Source: Tridacna crocea (taxonomy: Eukaryota; Mollusca; Bivalvia; Cardiida; Cardiidae). Taken from it: a DNA stretch of 64,000 bases. Within the stretch, counting starts at the first letter, position 1; every line of letters starts with the position of its first letter. Below, in pieces: positions 46,101 to 55,000 of the stretch. The stretch is from the NCBI GenBank assembly GCA_943736015.1, contig OX031069.1:22511235-22575234 (forward strand). The letters run 5' to 3'. The notes under the pieces are model-generated. The model was not told the origin of the DNA and searched no databases. It saw only the letters and a list, made by a program, of their open reading frames with translations. The position numbers and the translations under genes were made by a program.

Positions 46101-48144
46101 TAAAGGGTTAACCCTATATACATGTATATATACCCTTGTGCTTTTTGAAATAACATAATTCAATACATGGTCTGTAAGTGATGTTTTGTTGGCTTTTTTT
46201 TTTAACACAGTTTAAATCAGTGATCAACCCTTCCCCCTCCCCCAAGATCCCTTTTATTGAGAGAGTTGGGCACATGCTGGGTAGAAGCATACCTCTGAAT
46301 ATTTCAGTTTAATGCATCTTAATAAGGTAGAAGAGTACAGGATACTTAACTCCTTACCAAACAACAAAAAGTTAGACTGGTCCAAACTGAATGCTCTTGC
46401 AGACGATAAATTCAATTGAGCTCAAATGATGAAAATTATATCAGAAAGGGTAGAAAACATTGTGGGAAAAGGAGAAAATGCTGGCAGCATTTTCTCCCAG
46501 TCCCACAATGTTTTCAACACGCTTTCTTCATCAGGTTCGTTAAAGCTAGTAATTGTGTGGTAAAGAGTAAACCCTTTGGCTGCTAACCACTACCATGACC
46601 TTTTGCGGACAGTGTAGATCAAGATCAGACTGCACAGAACGTGCAGTCTGATCTTTGATCTACACTGTCCAATAAGGAGATATTATTCCCCAAAACATAA
46701 CTTTGAAACAGCAATATTTGGTTTATTAATATGGTATTGAAAATTTGATTTTAGTTATTTTGCTGGATATGTGTTAAAGACCTTGGACAACAAGGTTTTG
46801 ATGCACAAATTCAGGAAATGCCAACTATGGTCCCTGACAAAAATTGCAAAGTACATGTATATCAAATTGTAAGTTTTCACAGTGACACGTCCACCATACA
46901 TCAGCAAAATAGAATAAACAAATAAAATGTGTCTCAAAAGATACAATTTGTCATTTTCAGGACAGAAAACATAATGGGAAATTTATACAGAAAATGCTGT
47001 TAAGCCACCATGTTTTCAAAGCCTTTTTTCTCGAGGTCATTGAAACTCGGTCAGATTAGAACAAGTAAAGTACCGGTACTGAGTTAAATCACTGACTGAA
47101 CAAACCTCACCTTGACAAAGTCTACAGCTCTAGGAGAGAAATCACATGCATAAAAGTAGACATGTTGCTCTTCTTCAAGCAGTGGAAAGAGAAAGTTTCC
47201 AACACCACAGCCTACTTCAAATATGACAAGTTTGTCTCCTGTCTAAAATGGAATAAATAGAAGCAATTTAACCCATAACCAACCAATCCTGAGTTTTGTA
47301 AAACCCAATGAAAAAACTTTTTAAATATTGTGGGGAAAGGAGGAAATGTTGGTAACCAGCAGCATTTTCTCTTTTCCCATATTTTAGTTCTGGGATAATA
47401 TCTAAATAATCATTTGCAAATACTGTTAATTTAAAGTCCAAAATTGTGTTGCTTGGTAAAGGGTTAACTCTTTACCACACAACAGACTTTTACAAATTTC
47501 TCTGATTTAAAAGCAGTTGCCCATTAAGGGAAAATGAGAAAAGGCTGATTTCTAGTGCTTTTCCACAATCTCTGCTCATATGTTGTAATTGTCTTTAAAG
47601 GGTAGAAAGCATTGTGGGTTACCAGCATTTTCTTCCTTTCCAACAATGTTATCAAATCCTTCTTTCTGAACTATTGCTTAAACTCCATACTTTATGGTAA
47701 AGGATAACTAGTTAATAGTTATCATTTAAACAAAAGAATGGCAGAAAGGGTTTTACTTTGCAACGATATTTTGTTCTTGCCTATTCTATAGCCAAACGAT
47801 GTCCTGATAATTATATCAAATTCTTGAAAATTAAATCAGAATCAAATTCCATCAACTTTACTCACTTTAATGTTTATTAAATCACTAAATTCTCTTCTAG
47901 TCCAATGTCTGTCTTTGAAAAATTTTGTATTGTTTCTTTTGTAGAATAAATCCCAGTTTTTCTGTGCTTCTTGTTCCAGTTTATTTTGTTTGAAATCCGA
48001 CACAAGTTTGGTATCTTTAAGAAGCTTTTCACTTTCAGCTTTAGACAGAGTCCTAGTCTGTGATGTGGCTGCTGTCAAGCCATCTGAGCTGTCTATATCC
48101 TTGGCACATTCCAATTCAGGTTCAGATCCTTCACATATATTCAT
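39980..48144 (-). CDS. METTL6: METTL6, tRNA N3-methylcytidine methyltransferase (5 coding exons, 288 aa)
   Basis: Joined minus-strand exons 48144-47866, 47242-47111, 44454-44284, 42239-42098 and 40122-39980 give a 288-residue protein; human METTL6 is about the same size. All introns are GT-AG and the phases match. The N-terminal part (residues ~44-93) holds the family signature LVSDFKQNKLEQEAQKNWDL followed by FYKRN and FFKDRHWTRREF. Residues 102-109, EVGCGVGN, are SAM-binding motif I. FQCDITKDNL and LIFVLSGIHPDKM follow, then RDYGLYDHAMLRF and FYVRQDGTRAFYF, and finally TVNKKEGLCVPRIFVQGKF near the C-terminus. The family methylates C32 of serine tRNAs; METTL6 is linked to seryl-tRNA synthetase. 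The N-terminus fits METTL6 better than METTL2 or METTL8. The ATG is the first in its exon, but 9 in-frame codable bases precede it, so an upstream coding exon cannot be excluded. The gene faces away from EAF. Confidence 0.95.
40176..40497 (-). mobile_element. type A MITE, composite of two copies
   Basis: The left flank motif (TTTTAGACTGGTCCAAGTTG, then TTTTAGGCTTGTCCAAATC) is repeated before a single hairpin. It lies in METTL6 intron 4. Confidence 0.75.
40595..40815 (+). mobile_element. type A MITE, diverged
   Basis: GAAAACGCTGGTAGCTAGTA and CATTTGGCAAAGAGTAAAC. Confidence 0.65.
40812..41040 (-). mobile_element. type A MITE
   Basis: Hairpin complete; abuts the preceding copy at TAAAC, a decayed TTAA. 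A half copy (about 41060-41140) follows. Confidence 0.8.
41218..41487 (-). mobile_element. type B MITE
   Basis: Starts CCCTTTACCCCATAAGACAT; the stem has an internal duplication (TTTTGATAGYATAGAAAA twice). Confidence 0.8.
41668..41740. repeat. GATCAGACTGCAC palindrome, diverged
   Basis: ACACTGTGGATTGAAGATAA and CAGTCTGATCTTGATGTACA. Confidence 0.65.
41827..42055 (-). mobile_element. type A MITE next to a METTL6 exon
   Basis: Both TTAA sites and the full hairpin are present; it ends 43 bp from the exon at 42098. Confidence 0.86.
42098..42239 (-). CDS. METTL6: METTL6 exon with RDYGLYDHAMLRF motif
   Basis: This exon starts IVKPGGCLLIRDYGLYDHAM and ends FYFTI plus one base of a split Glu codon, with donor GTAACA. 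A TTAA MITE (41827-42055) ends 43 bp from this donor. Confidence 0.95.
42240..42891. other. METTL6 intron 3 sequence without recognised repeats
   Basis: No conserved exon or clear inverted repeat seen. Confidence 0.5.
42892..43109 (+). mobile_element. type A MITE
   Basis: Clean hairpin; the right TTAA has mutated to ATAA. Confidence 0.83.
43264..43337. repeat. palindrome in METTL6 intron 3
   Basis: GAAACTGTCAACTCTGGTCA and AGACTGC mirrored around ACAATCTGG. Confidence 0.7.
43851..44070 (+). mobile_element. type A MITE, diverged right flank
   Basis: GCCTTTACCTCACAATGCCC at the left; hairpin GAAAATGCTGGATACCAGC. Confidence 0.72.
44284..44454 (-). CDS. METTL6: METTL6 exon, central Rossmann fold
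   Basis: This exon has 57 codons in phase 0, with an acceptor TTTCAG and a donor GTAGAA. It encodes VFQCDITKDNL and LIFVLSGIHPDKMVDALKNI, hallmarks of the METTL2/6/8 group. Confidence 0.95.
44455..45010. other. METTL6 intron 2 sequence, unassigned
   Basis: Slightly GC-richer patch at 44520-44720; nothing recognised. Confidence 0.45.
45107..45334 (-). mobile_element. type A MITE
   Basis: CCTGTTACCACACAGCAAAA to GTGTGGTAAAGG. Partial copies flank it at 45020-45105 and 45345-45472. Confidence 0.8.
45345..45472. mobile_element. type A MITE, right half
   Basis: ACTAGCATTTTCTCCTTTTC then GGGATTATTTGGTAAAAGG. Confidence 0.6.
45488..45680 (-). mobile_element. type A MITE, degraded
   Basis: TTTTTACCGAAAGACAAAAT; hairpin remnants GGAGAAAATGCTTGTTACCA. 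Confidence 0.6.
45873..46111 (+). mobile_element. type A MITE with duplicated right arm
   Basis: TTTCTCCTTTTCCCACAATG occurs twice in a row; the right TTAA is at 46108-46111. Confidence 0.72.
46346..46571 (-). mobile_element. type A MITE
   Basis: Hairpin tip shortened to GCTGGCAGC; the right TTAA is decayed. Confidence 0.8.
46605..46670. repeat. 66-bp palindrome, GATCAGACTGCAC family (reference)
   Basis: The arms read GGACAGTGTAGATCAAGATC then AGACTGCAC inward from each side, with a CAGAAC-type spacer. It is the best preserved of about a dozen copies. Confidence 0.8.
47111..47242 (-). CDS. METTL6: METTL6 exon with SAM-binding motif I
   Basis: This exon has 44 codons in phase 0, with an acceptor TTTTAG and a donor GTGAGG. 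It encodes FEVGCGVGNFLFPLLEE, the glycine-rich SAM loop, followed by YACDFSPRAV. Confidence 0.94.
47268..47467 (+). mobile_element. type A MITE abutting the next copy
   Basis: CCCATAACCAACCAATCC to CTTGGTAAAGGG; shares TTAA 47464-47467 with the next copy. Confidence 0.72.
47464..47708. mobile_element. type A MITE, degraded
   Basis: CTCTTTACCACACAACAGAC at the left, TTTATGGTAAAGG at the right; scrambled hairpin. Confidence 0.6.
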
Positions 48145-48153
48145 TGTTCCAGT
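47866..48153 (-). CDS. METTL6: METTL6 first visible exon (residues 1-93 plus 9 nt upstream)
   Basis: The acceptor reads CATACAG just above 48153 and the donor GTGAGT just below 47866. The ATG is at 48144-48142. The exon carries the METTL6-specific N-terminal signature QKNWDLFYKRN and RHWTRREF, and ends in phase 0. Confidence 0.93.
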
Positions 48154-48311
48154 CTGTATGAATAAATGTTGATGAATATTCAAGGATAAGAAAAGTGTTA
48201 TGGGAAAAAAAGTTAACTTTAAAAGTTTTATACAATGAATGTGGTATAAACATGATGCATGATGAAACATTAAAGTTACATTATGTAAATAAAACATAAG
48301 TAATTATCTTA

Positions 48312-48524
48312 TTAATCCTTTACCAAGCAATTCCTACCCCTGTTTTTAAGAGACTTGGAAAGGCTTTTAAAAACACTCTGAGAAAAGGAGAATTTGCTGG
48401 TTACCACAATCTTTTCAACCCTATCAGAGACCATAAGCCCATTTGTAGCTATTTTGTACTTGTCATGATCTGTAGATGTTTTAAATTTGGTAGTCTTGAA
48501 TCTGTCATTTTGGAGAGAATTTAT
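48312..48524 (+). mobile_element. type A MITE, right arm deleted, in the METTL6-EAF spacer
   Basis: CCTTTACCAAGCAATTCC at the left; GAATTTGCTGGTTACCACAA shows the arm loss. Confidence 0.68.
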
Positions 48525-48756
48525 ATCGATCTAAATTAGCCAGTGACGGCTATTTGAGAGAACTGTTACATTGGTGCCCAACATAAAAAACCTACTTATG
48601 AATGAGATGAAGTAACAGTAATTGAAGGATTCACGGACGAATCTTCATGTGGCAGGGGAGTATATAGTATACTCTTCTATCCTACATATACATGTAAAGC
48701 TATAGCTTACAAGTGTATTAGGGGACACCTATACTGCCTTGCCCAGTGACAGATGT

Positions 48757-49150
48757 TTTGGTAACAGATGAGTTTGGTAACATAGACTGACAAAGTAAAT
48801 CGACTGGATGTTTCGGTAACAAAGCATTTATACAGCGTTTATGTACTATGACGTTCTTTACACCCAGAACAGAGCCATTCATTTCAGTACTTTCCACCCT
48901 TTTTCCCATGATAAACAGGCCATCCACATGCTTTACACATGCAGCACCGGATGAGGAACATAACATAAATAACAATTACGAAACATAGCAAGGATTAATA
49001 ATTAAGGTTTAAAATAGTGAAGGTTTGAATAAAATAAAGCCATGCACTGGTTGTAAAGAATGTCATGGAATAAAAAAGCTTTATTTGCTTTGTTACCAAA
49101 ACATCCAATCCATTTACTCTTTAAGTCTATGTTACCCAACTCTGTTACCT
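48757..49150. mobile_element. foldback element with ~65-bp inverted repeats in the METTL6-EAF spacer
   Basis: GTAACATAGACT, GTAAAT and GGATGTTT at 48775-48815 recur in reverse complement at ~49090-49150. The SINE-like sequence that starts before it (CTGCCTTGC) continues after it, which marks an insertion. Confidence 0.55.
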
Positions 49151-49184
49151 AATCATTTGTAAGTCCTCCCTTGCTATACTCAGT

Positions 49185-49320
49185 AGAGCTAGCTTTTGTA
49201 GCGGCGTGGCAGTGTTTGCACTAAGACCTGGAGGTCCAGGGTTCAAACCCCTCAAGTGACAGCTATTTTAGAGAACGGTTACATCAGTAAACTGCCCAGT
49301 CAAGCCAACTATAACCCTGC
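49185..49320 (+). mobile_element. SINE-like repeat near the EAF promoter region
   Basis: GAGCTAGCTTTTGTAGC, GGTCCAGGGTTCAAACCCCT and GAGAACGGTTACATC recur at 53960-54080 and 48540-48600. GGTTCAAACCC is B-box-like. Confidence 0.45.
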
Positions 49321-49718
49321 AAGTGCATTCTGAATTGGCTATCAGCACTCTATCCGCTTTTTAGTACTAGTCGTACATTCCGCTATTTTACTGTGACCTA
49401 TCATTCTCAACTTAAACATGATCGGCAAGGCAAAATCTCTGTCACTAGAATTAAATCAATATTTTATAAAGCATTCTCTACTAACCGTTTCTTCTTTCGT
49501 CGATGTCCCTCATAGATCTAAATACATCAATATTTTTTCATCATTTTTTCCTCTACTTCCTGAAACGATCATTGTTCCTAAGACGCTTTATATTGGGGGA
49601 CCAACTATTTTCGTATATCATCAAAGATAGCAGAAAAGTCATGAAATGTTCTAACTTACAAATATAGTAATTTATAATAGGAGGATAATTTAAAAGAGAG
49701 CTATTCTCTCTTTACAAA

Positions 49719-49907
49719 ATGAATTTTCTTCTAGGTCTAGGAAAAATTATAACGATTGATCCCTGTAAATTAATCGTCCATCTGACGTCGAATAAGCATG
49801 CGGAATATCACGATTGTTATCGGCCAAGAAAGAAAACGTTTTCAGTTCTGCCAGATGTTCAATTAAAAATGTATCAACAGACGCTAGAAACTAAGAGGTA
49901 CCACTAG
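49719..49907 (+). other. possible upstream ORF (62 codons) ending 2 nt before the EAF start
   Basis: It opens with ATG at 49719 and stops at 49905-49907, two bases before the EAF ATG. No similarity to a known protein is recognised. If it lies in the EAF 5' UTR it would limit ribosome access to the main start; the transcription start is not visible. Confidence 0.25.
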
Positions 49908-49909
49908 AG

Positions 49910-50009
49910 ATGTCCGACAAAAATCTCTTCGTTGATAACAAACCACATGAGCTGAAATTTGGTGCTAGTTTTGATCCAAAATCAAAAGTAGCCTACCACT
50001 CAATACGGT
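49910..50009 (+). CDS. EAF1: EAF exon 1
   Basis: The ATG is at 49910, 33 codons plus one base follow, and the donor is GTAAGT. The exon ends AYHSIR, leading into the conserved YDFKPAS of exon 2. Confidence 0.92.
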
Positions 50010-51986
50010 GTAAGTCCTTCAGATCTAATAAATTATTAACTAGATCTACTGTATAGATTTTCATGTTTCTTCCAACAACACGTGTGCTGTAGAGTACCTG
50101 TTGAAACCTGTGAGTGACAGATGACTGATACTGTCATTTTTAGTTTGTCACATGTATATACATGAAATAAAAAACAACAACCCACAGAAAGTTACATAGG
50201 TCAGGATTACTGATAAACTTTTTCATTATGAGACAACACCAGGTTCAGTCTGAAGGTCTGCTCCGATGCTATTTTTGTCACTAGTCTCCTCATACCTTCA
50301 AAGCAACATTCATCAAAAGAATCTGGAATCAATACGATTTTTTTTTTTTAACGGCGCTATGCAATTAAATTTCCAATTACAGCTGATAAAATTGGCATGG
50401 ATTGTTAGATGAATGATTAGTCCTTAATATCACACAAACTGTGCTGCAAAATACCAGTTAAATCAATAGAAATTTATTGCCAGAGGCCGACTTGACCCAG
50501 AATACTGTCTGAGAGGGTTTGAGAGCAGCCAGTGAGGCAGGTGTCTTTCTTCTTTTTCTTCAAAACTTTGGCCCAATAATTGCTCTGCAAATCATAAAGA
50601 AGATGGTTGGAAACAGGGCATGCAAAGAAAATAACTTCGATACACATTATGGTTACACATGTTTTTCAGAAGATTGTTTTGGAGAGTCATTTAATTAACC
50701 CATTACCACATAATCCTTACTTTTGACAGACCTAAGAAAGAAGCCTTTAGAAAACATTGTGTGAAAAGGAGAAAATTGTGGTAACCAGCATTTTCTCCTT
50801 TTCACACAATGTTCTCTATCCTTCACAAAACAAATTTCAGATGTTCAGTTTCTTTTATTTTGTTGTCTTCAAATCCTTTCAATTTGGACTAGTCCAAAAT
50901 TTTGTCGTTTGGTAATGAGTTAACTCTTTAGCAAAAGAAAAATTTTGGACTAAAGCAAACTGAAGGTATTTGCATACAACAAAGTTAATGTTGCCAAAAT
51001 GATTGTTGCTGTCTATGATAGGTCAGAAAACATTGCGACAAAAGCTGGTTACTGCCATTTTCTCACAATGTTTTCAAAAGCATTTACTTTTAAGTTTGTT
51101 AGAATCCAGGATTATTTGATAAAGGATTAACATAATTTTGCCTTGTAAAATTGTAGATGATTTCAAGCCAGCTTCAGTTGACACAACAAAAGAGGCCCTG
51201 GTCGAGATTGGTGAGGGACATCATGTGACCTTGACAGTTCCTCATGTAGAGGTAATCCTTTCTTTGATTAAATTGTGTTTGTCTTTCATGACTTTAAGCC
51301 AAGCCTGTTAGCTCAATCAGTCACATACATTGCTGAAAACTATGGGTTTGCTGATTTGATTCTTTCAGCCACACCAAATCCTTTGAGGGTTGTAGTTGCC
51401 AATAGTCAGTATGACAGGAAATGTGTCTCTCTCACAGTGGATCATTTGGGTGATGATGGTTATGTGAAAAAGCAGCCAGAGGCTTAGAGAGAATATTCGC
51501 TGGAAGTGCTGGTAAAAGAAATAACAGAAAAACGTGGATAGGCATCCTGGCAGCCAAGAAATATCTGACATAACATTGAAAATGCCACTAAACCCCCCAA
51601 CAAGTAAACATGGCCTAGACTTCTAGGAAATAAAAAGTCATTTTTGTATGGTTATGGTTTGTTACTTGGCAGGAGTTTTCACAGAATTTCTCAAACAGGG
51701 TCATTCGAACTTATTGAAATGATTGAGAAAAGACAATACTTTTCAAAGAAATAAGGATCAGGTATTACTGGTACATAGGGTTGAAAGGACATATCCATTG
51801 CTTATTTCCAGGGCTCAGGCAAACCAAACACCGTATACAAGGGTAACAAACGACCTGTTTCCAAAGAGTGTGTTTTGATAATAGACCATGACACAGGGAC
51901 CTTTACACTTGAGCGATTGAAAAATAACATCAATGTTAAAAAAACCAGGTATTGTTTGGCTATATGAAATATTCATAGTAGATTTT

Positions 51987-52044
<58 letters not shown>

Positions 52045-55000
52045 GAGATAGATTAGGTGTTTTTTGTTTGATTGATAGAATAATGTTTAACTCTTTACAA
52101 AACTGCAAAATTTTAGACTTAAACAAAAAGAAAGAATTATTTGCAATTGACAAAATAAATGTGACTCAAATATTGAAATCTGGTTTTTTGAAAGGGTAGA
52201 AATAAATGTGGTAAAAAGTTGATTACCAGCATTTTTATCTTTTTTCCAAAATGTGCCACATTGTATTTGGACTGGTCTAAAATTTATATGTGTGGTAAAG
52301 AGTTAAAGACAATCATTCCAAATCAACATATAGACCTTTTGCTGTACAACTTTCTGGACCTTAGAGAACCAGTTTGAATATGATAATGCAAAATGAGGAA
52401 CTGTCTCTTTGTCTGTAAAATTCATCAAATGGATTCCATAGATGAATGGAAGCACTAAAGAAATCAAACTTAAATTTCATGAATTCAATTGTATATACAT
52501 TCAAGGTTTGACAGCAAGTCTCAAGCAGTTCCAAGACCTTTAACCCCTGTAGAACAAAGACTGAAAAGTTCACCAAATAAGGTTAAATCTAGTCAAAGTC
52601 CCACAGGTTCTGTTAAACAGCCATCCCCTCCTCAACCACCAGTGACCCCTGTTGTGACCCCTACTTTAGAAAAAGGTAAGTACCGTACTTGTCATTATCT
52701 GAATGCCCTAGCTTTGATTTAAAAAATTGTATACAGCTGGGTTTCCCATTACATTGTAAAAGTATCTATGTGTGCATGAAATCTATGCTGATTCTGTTGC
52801 ATAGGGACACAGACATATCTATCTGAATATTAAGTTAATCTGCTAGCTGATACATGTAAATCTGGTCACATGTATGAAAGATAAAAAATCTTTAATGTTA
52901 CAGCACAAATAGACCATCAGAATTCCAAATCATCTAAGGATATATCTAGACTTGTGTACACACTCCAAGTAAACACGGAAAGCTGCACTTACCATTGCAA
53001 TGTAATTGCTGGATAATGTTGAAAATGGCCTGGAAAACCATAAACAAACTTATTTAACCCTTTACTCCATAGATACTCATTTCTATGCATTGCTTGTAGG
53101 AGCCTTTGAAAAACATTGTGGCAAAAGGTGAAATTGCACGAGCAATTTCACCTTTTGCCACAATGTTTTCTATGCTATCAAAAGGTGTCATATACACATA
53201 AGAAACAGCTTCATCTTTGCTGTTATTCAGGGTCAATTAGAGATACCATAGATATGCCTCATGGGGTAAAGGGTTAAGGTGATAGGTAGTTGGGGAGTTT
53301 TCTTTTTGAATTTGCAGTCCTATTCTATTTCGATGGGTGAGTGCAACACTATCCTAAGTGCCTATACAAAGTATAGGCACTTAGGATAGTGTTGCACTCA
53401 CCCATCGATTTATGTAAACATTTTTTCTTGTCACATTTGAAATGATCTTGCATCCTTGAAGAGTATTGATCTGGAGCATGATATGAGGTTTGATACATCC
53501 CACCACATTGTTGCAGACAGATGAATTCCATGTCTGCGATAACGTCTATCTTGTTTTTTTCAAGAGACAGTCAATAAACTCTTTACCAAACAATCCCTGC
53601 TTTTGACGACCCTGAGAAGGAAGCCGTTGGAAAACATTGTAGGAAAAGGAGAAAATGCTCAGCTGGTAACCAGCATTTTCTCCTTTTCCCACAATGTTTT
53701 CTACCCTTCACAAAACAAATTTAAATTTTCAGTCACTTCTATTTTGTCGTCTGCAAATGCTTTTGATTTGGACAAACCTAAAGTTTTGTCATCTGGTAAT
53801 GAGTTAAAGGTGCGTCTTTTTCTCATTTTAATTTGGACTATATAGTATTAGATATTCTGTACTTACGTTGTAGCATTAAAGTGATTTCATTGGACATCAA
53901 ATTGTAGGTATGAAATAAACCAGTCTATCACAGATAGATCTGAATGTATAGCTTGTGCTTGAATAAGGAGACACTTCTACATATACTGCCTTGCTATAGA
54001 GCTAGCTTTTGTAGCAACATGAAAGAGCATTTGCCTTTGGTCCTGGCTGTCTTGCATTTGATCCCCACCCTTTGAAGGTTATTTAACAGTTCTGTTACAT
54101 CTAAATTGTGTGTTTCAGGCATGTCTGTGATAGGAGAGATCAGTGATACGTCCAGTGATGGAGAGTCAGGATCTTCTGATTCTGATAGTGACAATGAACA
54201 GGAAACACCAATAACTGGTACGGTTTAATTCTTAACTCTTTACTTCACAATCTGGAGTTTAAACAACCCTGTTTTGTTCTTTACCACAATTTTTTCAACC
54301 CTTTCACAAAAATTTCTTGCAGAGCTGTGGTAGCTCAGTCAGTGGTATGCAGAACTTTAGAACATGGGGTCATGGGTTCCACCCCTGGCTTGGCCATGTC
54401 CTGTCCGAGGATTGATGATAGTCATTGCGTCAGGATTCATTCCTCTCCCATGGCTTACTATTTTGGGACAGCTGCCAGTGGCTTGGATTTTTAAAGAAAA
54501 TTATGCGGAGTAGTGGTAAAGAAGACTCCAGGAAAGCATGGATAGGTGCACTGGCCACCATGATATAATGTGTTAACCCTTTACCCCATAGATACTCATT
54601 TCTACACAATGCTTGTAGGGGCCTTTGGAAAACATTGTGGCAAAAGATGAAATTGCTCGTGAAGAGCAATTGCTCGTGAAGAGCAATTTCACCTTTTGCC
54701 ACAATGTTTTCTGTGCTATCAAAAGGTGTCATATACACATAAGAAACAGCTTCATCTTTGCTGTTATTTAGGGTCAATTAGAGATACCATAGATATGCCT
54801 TATGGGGTAGAGGGTTAAACACCAAACAGTCAAGCAATCAACAGAAATATCCTATATTCTCAGTGATATTGGATTTTTCGAGGGCATATAGACCTGTCAC
54901 GCAGTTAAGACTTAACCCATTACCGGACAATCCCTACTTTTGACGCCCCTGAGAAAGAAGGCTTTAGAAAACCTTGTGGGAAAAGGAGAAAATGCTGGTA

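Larger units (their letters stand above)
48154..49909. promoter_or_regulatory. METTL6-EAF divergent intergenic region
   Basis: This interval lies between two head-to-head genes and must hold both promoters and probably a non-coding first exon of METTL6. No TATA box is evident. It also contains a MITE (48312-48524), a foldback (48757-49150) and SINE pieces, so the likely core promoter is the repeat-free stretch at about 49330-49909. Confidence 0.55.
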
